Assembly: GCF_901000735.1 (NCBI RefSeq)
Contig: NC_081541.1
Coordinates: 20,559,841 to 20,623,840, forward strand
Reading direction: 5' to 3'
DNA: 64,000 bases
Source of the DNA: Corylus avellana
Taxonomy: Eukaryota > Streptophyta > Magnoliopsida > Fagales > Betulaceae
Shown piece by piece: positions 11,555-22,166 of the stretch. Below the pieces are notes generated by a model. The model saw only the letters and a list, made by a program, of their open reading frames with translations. It did no database searches and was not told where the DNA came from. The number at the start of each line of letters is the position of its first letter. Within the stretch, counting starts at the first letter, position 1. The translations under genes and the position numbers were made by a program.

Positions 11555-11805
11555 TTCACTGAGTAACCGGATCTCTTACTTCATTAAGCAGTGAGTGTTC
11601 GCGTCAAAAAGTGAAATTTTTGGGTTGATTAATAAAATGGCTAGCCTAGCTTCGTAGCCTTTTTGACTCGAGTTAGTATGTCCTTAGGGGTGTCTTTACA
11701 CCTAGTGCCCTAAAGCCATTTGATTTGGGAGACATTGGCCTAATACTCGATACATGGGTCAACTAGAAAGCTTAAGGGAGCTAAGCATTGCAAAGCCTAC
11801 AAAAA
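11555..11805 (+). other. Conserved non-coding block A of LARD1
   Basis: Non-coding, yet clearly alignable to 26000-26250 in LARD2 and, reversed, to 55900-56150 in LARD3. Shared landmarks are a 'gagtaac..gatct' start, 'cattaagcagtgagtgttc', 'tagccttttttgactcgag', 'gccctaaa', 'ggtcaactagaaagcttaa' and 'gggagc'. A run of short AAGTTTGGGGGT purine tracts lies upstream (~11080 and ~11180). The function is unknown; an RNA packaging or replication signal is one guess. Confidence 0.7.
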
Positions 11806-12069
11806 AAAAAAAGTATGCCTTGGTTGTTTCATATGAAGTCCAATAAATTCTGAGATATTGATTCATTCATATTGGAATTATTTTGAAGCCTCATGATTAT
11901 GTGTTAGTTCACTTTGCACTAATTGAAACTTGTTGTATCTCAATCTGCCATTGGTAAGTGATTTGACTTGTGAATTCCTTGAAATTTTGAAGATGGAGTT
12001 TATAATTTTAAGCTTGCTAATGAATGAGAACCATTATTTTCGTGATACTTTATCCTTTTGAATGACATA

Positions 12070-12276
12070 ATGATGACAATGTTTGTGGGTATCATTCCTG
12101 GAAAACCCTCGTGAGACTTCACTCATCCACTAGGGAATGCCTAGGGGTTTAAAAGGCTTGTTGCATACGCTAAATGCACTCGTACATCCCACGAAAGATG
12201 GACTTATCTTTTTGTTTTTCAGTTTATTTTCTGTTTTGTATTGCTAAGTGACTAGCAATATGTAAGTTTAGGGGTG
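12070..12276 (+). other. Conserved non-coding block B and PPT of LARD1
   Basis: Sequence just before the 3' LTR, alignable to 26545-26750 in LARD2 and, reversed, to 55378-55600 in LARD3. Landmarks are 'ccctcgtgagacttcactc', 'ccactaggga.tgcctagg', 'ggcttgttgcatacgctaa' and 'gactagcaatatgtaagtt'. It ends in AAGTTTAGGGGTG, the likely polypurine tract that abuts the 3' LTR. Confidence 0.75.
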
Positions 12277-13819
12277 TGATAAACGCCGAATGTTGCACAT
12301 TCAAGCCCCTTAATTTGCATATGTTAATTCCTTAGCGTTCTTATTTGTTTGATTTTCTTTTGTTTTTGTGTTTTCAGGTTATAAATAAAGATGCAATTAA
12401 TTCCATTGATTTTGGGCTTAAAAGCACACTTTGAGATGATTAAGCTTAGCCAATCATAACAGAGGACCTATATGTTGTGGTTAAGTTTAATTAAATAAAG
12501 GAAGGGATTAATTCGGAGTTTCTCAAATTGAAGTCAAACTCGGATTTGACTCAAATTTGGATTCTGCATATGTCTTGGTATTTTGGCCATAACTTTCAGA
12601 TCAAATATCCGATTAAGGTGATTCAAGCAGCGTTAGAAAGCTAACTCAAATTTATACAAATCATTATGAAATAGTATTTTCCTAATTCGAAGCACTGTAA
12701 TGATAAAATCGCCCCGCAAGATAGGAATGCAATTCTGGGCGAATCCTATTCCGATTTGGACTTAGGTTTTCTTCTCCAGCATGGACTTGAATTTCAGTCT
12801 CCCAATTGGACTAGGAGACTGACTTCCGACTTTCTGAGGATTTTTATGGTTTTAGGGTTTTCCAATTCCCTATAAATAGGGCTCTAAACATTGTAAACAG
12901 ACACACCGCTTTCTAGAGTAAAAATTCAGTAAATTGTCTTTGGAGCTTAGAAAATCATGAACGGCTAAACCCCTTTGTAGGGTGTTGATGTAACCCTATC
13001 CAAGCACAATGGTTTGATTGTATTTAATTTCAAGATTTTCAATTTATGGATGTTGATTGTATAACTATGAGGATTGCTACAATTGATTTATGTTCTTCAT
13101 ATTAAATGCAATTGTTCTTGAATTCCAAAATCAATATTTGTGAAATTCTTCTCTTGTCTTAGAAAGTATTTTACTTTTGTTGATCTCAAATCATTCTTGT
13201 TTTATGTGATTATGAGGATGATGGTTATACAATGGGTTTAATTGACATATGATCAATAGGATTTGATAAGCCATGCCTAGGGAAAACGGATTGTACTACA
13301 CCCTAGTTTAGTGTAATTTAGGTAAACAATCTGTACCAACCGAAGATGGGTTACACTTATTCATTGGTTGTATGTATCCTGTTAAAGAATTTGATAATTT
13401 ATACCTAGGAAAGACGGGTCGTACCATATCTTAGTGGTTAGGTGGACGATCCGTGCCAACCGAAGATAGATTATGCTTATTCTTTAATAAGGTAGTTTCT
13501 TGTTTATTTATAACATGCATAGAATGAATTTCTGGGATTAATTATGATTAGCCATTATTGTGCGGATAGAGGTGAAGTCAATACCCTACACTCTCTCTCT
13601 TATTTAAGATCTCTTTTATTTTCATGCACTTTACTTTTAAAGAAAATCAAATCAAATATATTTTTAATTAAGTTAAATTTAATCTTTCGAATTTGATAAC
13701 AAAACCCCTGCAGTCCTTGAGGGTCGACACCCTCAATATAGCCCTATCCTACAGGATTCATACTATTGCGAGTGGTTATTTTTATTATTGATATTTTTGG
13801 ACACAAAAATGACACATTA
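12277..13819 (+). repeat. 3' LTR of LARD1
   Basis: Starts TGATAAACGCC and ends GACACATTA, so the usual terminal CA has changed to TA. 1543 bp, the same length as the 5' LTR, with scattered substitutions. Confidence 0.9.
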
Positions 13820-13956
13820 GGATTGTCACAATCCTCCCCCCTTATAACAATTTCATCCCCGAAATTTGGTAAACAAACTAGCCAACCGACTATGGAATGT
13901 ACCTAATGTGCCAGAGTTGCTTTGAGACCCGTCCACCTCGCTATCCTTGTCAGCTT

Positions 13957-15057
13957 TCACTCAAATAGATATGGGTACTTCTCTTGCATGCTCTCCTCCA
14001 ATTCCCATGATGCTTCTTCCACGGAGTGATTACTCCATAGGACTTTCAATAATGAGATAGTCTTGTTCCTGAGGACTTGTTCCCTTCTATACAGTATTCT
14101 TGTCAGTGTCTCCTCATAAGTCATGTTGGATTGAATCTGCAAGGGCTCGCTTTCTAATACATGCGTGGGGTCCGGTACGTACTTCCTTAGCATGGATATA
14201 TGAAATACATTGTGAATTCCTATCAAGTTTGGTGGTAGTGCCAAACGATATGCCACCGTGCCAATCTTCTCGAGAATCTCAAAGGGACCCACAAATCTGG
14301 GGCTCAGCTTCCCTCTTCTTCCAAACCTCATTACTCCTTTCATATGGGCGACCTTGAGAAAGACCTTTGTACCGACTTCGAACTCCAGTTCTCGTCGTCT
14401 GACGTCGGCATAGCTCTTCTGTTGACTTTGAGCTGCTGCTAATCTTTGCTTAATCACTGCTATCTTCTCACAGGTGTCTTGAATGATCTCTGGTCCAAGT
14501 AGTTTTTTCTCCCCTACTTCGTCCCAGAATAATGGCGACCTACACCGCCTCCCGTACAAGGCTTCATAGGGTGCCATCTCGATGCTAGCGTTATAGCTGT
14601 TGTTGTAAGCAAACTTTATCAACGGAATGTACTGAATCCAGCTTCCTTTGAAGTCCAAAACACATAGTTGCAACATGTCTTCCAAGGTTTGAATCATCAG
14701 TTTAGTCTGTCCGTCAATTTGAGGGTGAAACGCTATGCTGAAGGTTAGCTTTGTTCCCAATGCTTCCTGTAAACTCTGCCAAAATCTAGAGGTAAATCTT
14801 GGATCACTATCTGATACAATCGACATAGGAATCTCATGTAATTGTACGATCTCCTTGATGTAAAGCTTGGTAAGTCGGTGGTCATCTTGATGGGTAGGAA
14901 GTTCGCACTCTTAGTTAACCGATCAACAATGACCCATACTGCATCTTGGCCACTAAGAGCTCGAGGAAAGCCTGACACAAAATCCATCGAAATACGTTCT
15001 CATTTCCACTCAGGAATAGGTAGGGGTTGCAAAGGTCCTGCAAGTCTCTGGTGCTAT
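13957..15057 (-). pseudogene. Integrase core and chromodomain-like end (chromovirus)
   Basis: The upstream part (14987 down to ~14870) encodes ISMDFVSGFP and VWVIVDRLTKSANFLP, the first part of the integrase catalytic core (the D of MDFV is a catalytic residue). The frame then shifts near 14870. The downstream part (14826-13957) continues with SIVSDSDPRFTSRFW (second catalytic D), HPQIDGQT and NNSYNASIEMAPYEALYGR (region of the catalytic E), then the GPFEI and YRLALP segment typical of this clade. The C-terminal segment, VLRNKTISLLKVLWSNH and EEASWELEE, is the chromodomain-like module that directs insertion into particular chromatin in related elements. Stops occur near 15058 and 15000. Broken by the frameshift and stops. 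Confidence 0.85.
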
Positions 15058-15482
15058 GCCTTGACTTGCTGACAAGTGAGGCACTGTTCTACATACCGTA
15101 CGATATCCTTCTTCATTCCTTTCCACCAATAATTTCTACGTAAATCCCGATACATCTTGGTGTTACTAGGATGGACTGTATATAGGGACTGATGGGCTTC
15201 TGACAAGATGACTCTCTTCAGTTCTGTGTCCTTGGGAATGCACACTTGGTTGCAAAACTTTAATATCCCATCTCCACCTATGTGAAAATCCGATTGTACC
15301 CCTTTTTCCACTTCTTCATGGCTTCTAATAAATTCGTTGTTCGATAACTGGGCGGTTCTAATTTGCTCCATTAAGGTCGGCTCCAAGGTTAGGCTACTCA
15401 TGTAAGACTGGATTTCCGCCACCATCATCTCTACTCCGGCCCTTTCCAGGTCAAGGAGTAGTTCCTTTTGCATAGTGAGCAT
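15054..15482 (-). pseudogene. RNase H-integrase linker and integrase zinc-binding domain
   Basis: An open 142-residue segment. Its C-terminal half contains the integrase HHCC zinc-binding domain: H in SEAHQSLY, H in VHPSNTKM, then the MYRDLRRNYWW stretch and C-X2-C in CLTCQQVKA. A stop follows immediately (near 15058). It belongs to the same polyprotein as the flanking RT and integrase pieces. Confidence 0.85.
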
Positions 15483-16794
15483 GGTAGATACGCCACTAGC
15501 TATGGTTTTTCTACTGAGAGCATCAGCAACTACATTCGCCTTCCCTGGGTGGTAGTTGATCGTATAGTTGTAGTCCTTTAGGAGTTCCAGCTAACGTCTT
15601 TGGCGCATATTGAGCTCTTTCTGGGAGAAGAAGTATTTCAGGCTTTTATGATCTGTGTAGATTTCACAACGCTCCCCGTATAAGTAGTGTCGCCATATAT
15701 TAAGAGCAAAGACTACCGCAGCAAGCTCAAGGTCATGAGTTGGATAATTGCGCTCGTAAGTCTTCAACTGTCTCGAGGCATAGACAATTACTTTCCCTTG
15801 CTGCATTAGTACGCAACCCAACCCTTTGTGTGAGACGTCATTATAAATTACAAATCCATCCGATCTTGATGGGAGAGTGAAGACCGGTGCGGTGACTAAA
15901 CGTTGCTTCAATTCTTGGAAACTTTGTTCACACTCGTCCGACCACTGGAATTTCTTGTTCTTCCTTGTAAGTCTGGTCAATGGTGCCGCCAATTGAGAAA
16001 ATCCTTCAACGAACCTCCTATAATAGCCAGCAAGACCCAAAAAACTTCGCACCTCGTGGGCATTCGACGGCCTCACCCAATTGACTTCTGCTTCCACTTT
16101 ACCTTGGTCTACTGCAATTCCATCCTTGGTAACAACGTTCCCTAAGAATGCCACATTGTCTAACCAGAATTTGCATTTCTTGAATTTCACGTAAAGTTGG
16201 TGTTTCCTCAAGACGCTCAACACTGTCCGCAAATGCTCCTCATGCTCCTTCCAACTCTTTGAGTAGATTAAGATGTCATCGATAAATACCACTACACACC
16301 GATCGACAAGCTTTATAAAAATTCGGTTCATAATATCCATGAAAGCTACCGGAGCATTAGTTAGCCCAAAAGGCATTACTAAGAAGTCATAATGCCCATA
16401 CCTTGTTCGGAATGCCGTCTTTTGCACATCCTTCTTCTGAATCTTGAGTTGGTGATAGCCAGAGCGAAGGTCAATCTTAGAGAACACCTGTGACCCTTGG
16501 AACTAGTCAAAGAGGTCATCAATCCTCGGCAATTGATATCTATTCTTGATTGTCACCTTATTCAGTTCTCGATAGTCGATACATAGTCTCATCGACCCAT
16601 CCTTTTTCTTCACGAATAGGACCGGTGCTCCCCATGGAGAAACACTAGGGCTGATAAAACCCTTGTCCAGAAGTTCTTGTAACTAATCCTTGAGTTCCAG
16701 TGGTGCCATTCTGTACGAAGCCTTGGATATGGGTGCGGTGTCTGGTAATAAGTCAATGGTGAATTCGATCTCCCTGTTCGGAAGTATCCTTGGT
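15483..16794 (-). pseudogene. Reverse transcriptase and RNase H (chromovirus pol)
   Basis: The 5' part (16794 to 16490) encodes LPDTAPISKASYRMAP and [17 protein letters not shown], the start of the gypsy RT, with two in-frame stops (~16683 and ~16505). The open part (16487-15591) has [24 protein letters not shown] and the catalytic box [11 protein letters not shown] (FIDD, the common gypsy form of YxDD). The RNase H part has [24 protein letters not shown] and [12 protein letters not shown] stop near 15592 separates it from the linker. At 16794 it is cut by the hAT insertion. RT copies the element's RNA into DNA; this copy cannot do so. Confidence 0.9.
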
Positions 16795-17465
16795 AGCTCT
16801 TCTAGGCCTGTAAATGAGACGAGCCGAGTATTAACAAACTCGGCTTGGCTCATTTAAGAAAATATTTAATCGAGCCAATCTCGAGTTCGAGCCGAGCTGA
16901 GAACCCTTGGCTCAAGACCAGCTCATTGGAAAAATCTTGTGCTCAGGATCGAGCTCAAGATCGATTCAAATTTGATTTCGAGCGAGCCGAGCCCTTGAAT
17001 AGCTCGACTGGGCTCGCACCTCATTCTTGTTAGGTAAGAACCTCATGCAAGCTCAAGCTTGGCTAATAAGCTGGCTTGAAAATTTTATTTTTAATAAATC
17101 AACTTTACTTAAAAAATTGATTTCTTTTCACCATTTAAAATTCAAATGGTTGAACACCCAGGACATTTTAGTTATTTACTCACAACCCACTAGGTGGCAA
17201 AGACTTAGATGGTTGGCTTAGAAAACATTGGGCACTTGGGCCATTCAATTTATAGAAGTGAGATGATATAGTGTTTGCTTCTTTTTCGATGTGGGACAAG
17301 GAAAGGCTTCACAAGTATAACACGCCCAAACTCTATCCCTCTGTCTCGTTTTTTTCTCTCTCAACTCTGGTTCTCACTTCTCTCCCTCTCGCTCAACTTC
17401 ACTTCTCAGCCCAATTCTCTCTCTTCTGTAATTTCACAATCTCCCTCTCGCTCAACTTCACTTCT

Positions 17466-17485
17466 NNNNNNNNNNNNNNNNNNNN
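17466..17485. other. Assembly gap, 20 N
   Basis: Twenty undefined bases. The 26 bases just before the gap repeat 17381-17406 exactly, which suggests a repeat-caused break or false join. Confidence 0.95.
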
Positions 17486-17613
17486 GATAAGGTTGAAGAA
17501 GGAATAAAAGAAGAAGAAAAGAAAAAGATGAAGTGTGCTGGAAGTGGGAGACGAGGAATGAAAAAGAAGAAAATAAAATGAAAGAAAGAGTGAGTGGCAT
17601 GGGGGACGGTGGG

Positions 17614-18742
17614 CAGGGGCGAATCCATATGCCCCCAGTCGACCCCTAAAAATTCTCCTTGCCCTTTGGTAAAAATTTTTTTTATGCCCTTAACCGTGAT
17701 TTTGCCCTCTCCCTCATGCTTCAGCCATATATTATGCCACTTAGTAAAATGAAATTTGAAAAAATTTAGAAACTTAGTGTTTCAGAATAATGGAAGGAAG
17801 AAGACGATGAATAGTACTCTAAACGGTGCGTTTTCTTTTTTGGGAATATTGACTGGGGAGTGGGGATAGGCTGGACAAACAAGACAAATAGATAAAAAAA
17901 CTAAAAAAAAACTTTGAAAATATGCCTAAATGGGAGACCAGCCTGCTGGAAGCCTGCAACAAATATAAACAAAACAATAAAAAAAATTAAAGAATGCACT
18001 AATAGCCAATGGGGAACAACAGCCGTGCAAGTTAAACAATAAAAAATAAGAAGCCAAGCCTAAAGTGGGGAACAACTGCTGTATAAATTAAAAACAAAAT
18101 AAAAGACTTTGTAAAAATAAAACACGCGTGCTTGCCAGCCTTGTAAAAATAATTGTTCTTTTAAATGAGTTGTCTTAATATTTATATAATTATATGCTAT
18201 TAAGCCTATTTTTGCTAATTATTTTTATATTTAATTATTTATGAATTTATATAGTTTTTGTTTCATATTTTAATTGTATAAATATATAATTGTAGTTGTC
18301 TGAGATTGTAAAGAAAAACAATGATTCTATTGACTTCCAATCAAATTTTAAACGACCTTGTGTTGAAGTAAATTTAGCAAATCTGTTCGGAGATCCTTGC
18401 TTCAGAAAAAAAAAAAAAAAAAAAAGAAGGTATGATTATTATCCTAGTGATAGATACCAAATTCAAAGAGCATATCTACAAATAGGACAATTGAATTAGC
18501 GACAGTAGTGAGAAAATAAATTGTAAGTTCTATTTATATGTTTTAAAACATAATTAAAATTTTGTTGAATTATTCACTTATTTGGTTCGTTATATTTTTG
18601 TTCAACTTGTATTCATTAAAAAAAAAAATACAACAATGCACAAAAAGAAGATCAAAAAATTATTTTTTATATTTAATTATTTTTATTATTTTATTCATTA
18701 AAAAAATGCCCCCACGTAGGAAAGATCCTGCGTCCGCCACTG
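17614..18742 (+). mobile_element. Deleted hAT element nested in the larger hAT
   Basis: Ends CAGGGGCGAATCC (17614) and GTCCGCCACTG (18742) are imperfect inverted repeats of a widespread plant hAT type. The 8-bp flanks are acggtggg (17606-17613) and atggtggg (18743-18750), differing by one base. At 1.1 kb it is too short to be autonomous and keeps only the start of a transposase gene. Confidence 0.8.
18296..18499 (+). pseudogene. Truncated hAT transposase N-terminus
   Basis: Reads VEVNLANLFGDPCFRK, then a lysine run made by an A-rich slippage tract (~18405-18425), then DYYPSDRYQIQRAYLQIG, and stops. The same order (V-LANL--DP, then DYHPNDRD..RRAYL) occurs at the start of TTF-type zinc-finger hAT transposases (family knowledge). 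The TTF finger, catalytic core and dimerisation domain are missing. I do not assign a true start. Confidence 0.65.
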
Positions 18743-18964
18743 ATGGTGGGGGAAAGTGGAAAGTTTTTTTTTTTTTTGGTCTGTCCTTCCAGGCAAGCGA
18801 GCAGCAATGGTTGACCACCTATGACAAAAATAATCAATTAAATATAAGCCCAAAACAACATAATTTTGACTAAGAAATGGTTTAAAAAATAGAATTAAAA
18901 AAAGTTGTTATTGTATATGTATAATTATAATTTAGGGATAAATGTAAAATTGGTCAATTTGGTT

Positions 18965-20165
18965 GGCTTAAATTATAAATTCCATTATATAATTTGTTAT
19001 TAAATAATCAAATGATTTAATGATCAATAGATCATGTGATGTAACCATATAAATTCCAATGACAATACATTAATATTTCAATTATGGTTATAAGTAACAC
19101 ATTGTTGAATCCAATGTTAATTACTTAATTTGATATTATACAAATGACATTATCATTGTACATGAATACTATGATTAAGTATTTGAATTAAATTTTCATT
19201 GAATCATATGATTAAGTATTGATCTTATACATTGTTATTATTCAATATATATGTATAATTATAACTTATAACGTATATGGACTTATAACATACATTGGAA
19301 GTTGGAACGAAGTTTCTAGATACTTAATTATTGTATTAGTATCAATTTGTATACTTTTTTTCTTATTCTTTTTTTATTGAAAGAGGGAAAAGGTTACAAG
19401 GGGGATCTTTTCCACTCTTGATTCGAATGGATAAAAGAATGGATGATCCTATGGGAATGCTTCCAAACACTAGGTGGGAAGCAGCCCATAAGTATCAATT
19501 TATATACTTATATCATATTATATATGTATAATTTGTTATTAGATAATCATATGATTTAATGATCAATTGATCATACGATATAATCATGTAAATTATAATG
19601 ACAATACATTAATACTTTAATTGTGGTTATAAACATCACATTGTGGAATCCAATGCCAATTACTTAAATATTTGATATTATACGAATGACATTTTCATTG
19701 TACACGAATACTATGATTAAGTATTTGAATTGTCATTGAATGATATGATTAAGTATTGATCTTATACATTTGTAATATATATATATATATATATATAATT
19801 TATAACGTATTTGAACTTATAACATACATTAGAAGTTGGAACGAAGTTTCTAGGTACTTAATTATTGTATTAGTATCAATTTGCATACTTATGTCATATT
19901 ATATATGTATAATTTGTTATTAGATAATCATATGATTTAATGATTAATTGATATTTGATCATGTGATATAATCATATAAATTATTATGATTAATGACAAT
20001 ACATTAATACTTCAATTGTGGTTATAAGCAACACATTGTTGAATCCAATACCAATTACTTAATTTCATATTATATGAATCACATTGTCATTTGTATATGA
20101 ATAATATGATTAAGTATTTGAATTGTAATTGGATCCTATATAACATAAATTACTTAATTACTATT
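18965..20165. repeat. Three AT-rich tandem repeats of ~385 bp in the hAT element
   Basis: Three head-to-tail copies start near 18983, 19527 and 19909 with 'ataatttgttatta.ataatca' and share 'gacaatacattaata', 'tatgattaagtatttgaat' and 'gttggaacgaagtttct'. The first copy is lengthened by the 136-base insert at 19355-19490. AT microsatellites lie at ~19778-19797 and ~20200-20222. Confidence 0.8.
19355..19490 (-). mobile_element. Short LINE/SINE-like 3' fragment with 17-bp TSD
   Basis: A 136-base insert begins with a T-rich run, i.e. an A-rich tail on the minus strand. It lies between near-perfect 17-bp direct repeats (19338-19354 and 19491-19507, one mismatch). Long TSDs plus an A-rich tail indicate target-primed reverse transcription. 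The family is not identified. Confidence 0.7.
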
Positions 20166-20470
20166 ATATGGATTTAAATTTATATAACTATTTTTTTGTA
20201 ATATATATATATATATATATATAAGATCTATTAACGAGCAAACGAGTCAAGCTAATGAGCCGGGTGAGTTGAATGAGCTCGAGTTAAACGAGTCGAACTC
20301 AGGAGCCCCTGTTGAGCTTAATCAGCGAGTCGAGTATGTGTCACTAGCTAATCGAGGGAGTTTCAATAGTAACGAGCGAGCTTGTACAGTGTCGAGCTTG
20401 AGTTTGAGTCAAGCTTAGCCGAGCGAGTAGCGAGCGAGCTGTCGAGTGTGTCGGCCCATTTACAGGCCTA

Positions 20471-21054
20471 AGCTCTTCTGGGAAAATGTCCACAAATTCC
20501 GTACTACAGGTATTTTCTCAATCTTGCATCCCAGTTTTTCTTTTGTCACGCAAGCCAAGTATCCTAAACACCCACTTCTCAGTAGTTTGGTCGCTTGTAG
20601 TGTAGATATCAATTTGAGTGTGTCGACATTTGGATATCCCCGAATCTTGAACTTTGCTGCTCCTAGTGATCTAAACATGATCTCCTTGTGGAAACAGTCC
20701 ACGCAAGCATGATACATGGATAGCCAATCCATGCGTAAAATAATATCAAACTCGCTCATCTCAAAGATAACGAGATTCGCTGGCATGACATGGCCTTTAA
20801 CTAGAATAGGACAACCCTTAACTACTGAGGTGCATAAAATTGTACTCCCTACTAGTGTAGCAACTACTAAATTTACATCTAAGGCTTCAGACTCCAAACA
20901 ACAGGCTTTAACAAAGAAATATGACGCAAATGAGTGTGTTGCTCCTGAAACAGGCTTTAGCAAAGAAATATGACGCAAATGAGTGTGTTGCCCCTGAATC
21001 AAAAAAAACAAAAGCTCTACTAGATGAAATAGGAAGAGTACCTATTACTACGTC
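20471..21054 (-). pseudogene. Aspartic protease region of the chromovirus
   Basis: The active-site box FFDSGATHSFASYF is seen at ~20975-21015. The following segment includes PILVKGHVMPANLVI and FDIILRMDWLSMYHACVDC, typical of the retropepsin-like protease of this clade. A 49-bp tandem duplication (20901-20998) repeats part of the active-site region and shifts the frame, so the protease is split over two frames. It is cut at the upstream end by the N gap and at the downstream end by the hAT insertion. Confidence 0.85.
20901..20998 (-). repeat. 49-bp tandem duplication in the protease
   Basis: 20901-20949 and 20950-20998 are near-identical; 49 is not a multiple of three, so it adds a frameshift. 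Confidence 0.9.
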
Positions 21055-21154
21055 NNNNNNNNNNNNNNNNNNNNNNNNNNNNNNNNNNNNNNNNNNNNNN
21101 NNNNNNNNNNNNNNNNNNNNNNNNNNNNNNNNNNNNNNNNNNNNNNNNNNNNNN
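21055..21154. other. Assembly gap, 100 N
   Basis: One hundred undefined bases, a conventional unknown-size gap, within the gag-protease region where the Gag zinc knuckle would be expected. Confidence 0.95.
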
Positions 21155-21846
21155 TTGATCAAGTTTGTTAGTTTGCCAATCTTGACTCCCACGATTTGGT
21201 TCATGATGTGCGGCTGTAACCCTCATTCAAACTTTCTTGCTTTGAGCTCTTATATGGACACTAAGTAAGGCGCGAATCGAGAAAGTTCAATGAACTTGGC
21301 AGCATATTGCTCCACCATCATTGATCCTTATATCAAATCTATAAATTCCTGGGCCTTGGCCTGTCTGGTTGTTTGAGGAAAGAATCGCTCCAAGAACGCC
21401 TCCTTGAAGTCCTTCCAGGGAATGGTTACTCTTACCCGTAGTCGTTGTTGCAAGTGTTCCTTCTAAGCTGTTCACCATCGTTCAGCTCCCTCAGTGAGGT
21501 AAAAGGTAGCATACTTGACCCTCTGTTCTTCGGTGTAGTTCATCACACCTATCAGCTTCTCTATTTGTAAGACCTAGTTTTTAGTAGCTATTGTATTGGG
21601 TTGTCCCTCAAAAACAAGAGGGCGTTGCCGATTAAACTTTTTGAAAGTACACCCCCACTGTCCTTCATTGGTTGTTCCTCCCTCGGTATTGGTACCCATT
21701 GCTAGTAAGCTCACAAGTTGCGCCACCATCGCAGTCAAAGCTTCTGGTTGTTGGTTGGCAGTGGTGTTTCCTCCGTTCCCAGCCTTGTTGCCCTCGGTAT
21801 GACCCTCCTCTGTGTTGTTAGTACGGCTACGAGTCGGGGGTGCCAT
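21155..21846 (-). pseudogene. Gag of the chromovirus
   Basis: Starts at an ATG at 21846 (MAPPTRSRTN), about 175 bases past the PBS. A polar, G/N/T-rich N-terminus leads to the capsid-like Gag core: a YTEEQRVKYATFYL segment, then FKEAFLERFFPQTTR and AKFIELSRFAPY, the pattern of the retrotransposon gag domain. In-frame stops interrupt it near 21574, near 21465 (two) and downstream. It ends in the gap. Gag builds the virus-like particle that packages element RNA; this copy is broken. Confidence 0.85.
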
Positions 21847-22020
21847 TGTTCTATGACCGAGGTAAAAGAGAAGAAAATAATAAGCAGTTAGAATGTATTA
21901 ATGTACTATCTATAAGTGACTACAAAGATAGACTCTACTTAGCCAGAATGTGGCTTCCCATTACCCTGCTACTTCTATCAATAGTTCTAATTCTTAAAGT
22001 CTATAGAATCTTATAACCTT

Positions 22021-22033
22021 TGCTCTGATACCA
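22021..22033 (-). promoter_or_regulatory. Primer-binding site of the chromovirus
   Basis: The minus strand reads TGGTATCAGAGCA, the initiator-tRNA-Met PBS usual for Tekay/Del chromoviruses, four bases inside the 5' LTR end at 22038. Confidence 0.9.
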
Positions 22034-22166
22034 AAATTGTAACATCCCCAGCTCGTTAGGGTTAGGTTTGTTAATCTTTTTTTTCTTACTCGCAAAGATC
22101 CATAAGGCTTGTCAATTTTAAAAGACTAGTATAAAATGAATGCATGAAACTCTAGAATATCACGTC

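Larger units (their letters stand above)
7825..13819 (+). mobile_element. LARD1: complete non-autonomous LTR retrotransposon
   Basis: The element has two 1543-bp LTRs (7825-9367, 12277-13819), a PBS, one short gag-like ORF, a purine tract before the 3' LTR and a perfect 5-bp TSD (GGATT at 7820-7824 and 13820-13824). It has no protease-to-integrase coding region, only small pol-like remnants, so it must borrow proteins from an autonomous relative (inference). Equal LTR lengths and only scattered differences point to a fairly recent insertion into the older chromovirus LTR. Confidence 0.9.
5990..13830 (-). mobile_element. 3' LTR of Tekay-like chromovirus, split by LARD1
   Basis: Minus-strand LTR of the element whose genes lie at 13957-21846. 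On the plus strand it reads TGTAACATCC at 5990 and ends GGATTGTCACA at 13830. It matches the second LTR that begins at 22038. LARD1 (7825-13819) is inserted with TSD GGATT; without it the LTR is about 1.85 kb. Just outside, on the minus strand, lies a polypurine tract (AAGGGGGGAGGA, ~13831-13842). The target sequence on the left is ggtgc within the TRIM. Confidence 0.8.
16803..20470. mobile_element. Non-autonomous hAT element inserted in pol
   Basis: Terminal inverted repeats TAGGCCTGTAAATG and CATTTACAGGCCTA, flanked by a perfect 8-bp target duplication AGCTCTTC (16795-16802 and 20471-20478), as expected for hAT. Both ends are densely packed with short CGAGC/GCTCG words (16820-17010 and 20230-20450), as in subterminal transposase-binding regions of hAT elements (inference). 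No transposase belonging to this element is seen. It contains a second hAT relic (17614-18742), a LINE/SINE-like piece and AT-rich internal repeats. Confidence 0.9.
13831..22037 (-). mobile_element. Internal region of degenerate Tekay-like chromovirus
   Basis: Minus-strand Ty3/gypsy element between the LTRs at 5990-13830 and 22038-28387. From the PBS (22021-22033) it runs gag, protease, reverse transcriptase, RNase H, integrase and a chromodomain-like end, then a polypurine tract (~13831-13842). The gene order and the C-terminal chromodomain-like segment identify a chromovirus. Many in-frame stops, a frameshift, a 100-base gap and a 3.7-kb hAT insertion make it non-functional. Confidence 0.85.

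Noticed and set aside
14100..14357. Plus-strand frame opposite the integrase
   Set aside because: Antisense shadow of the minus-strand integrase pseudogene. The frames at 14842-15072 and 15903-16145 are the same kind of shadow.
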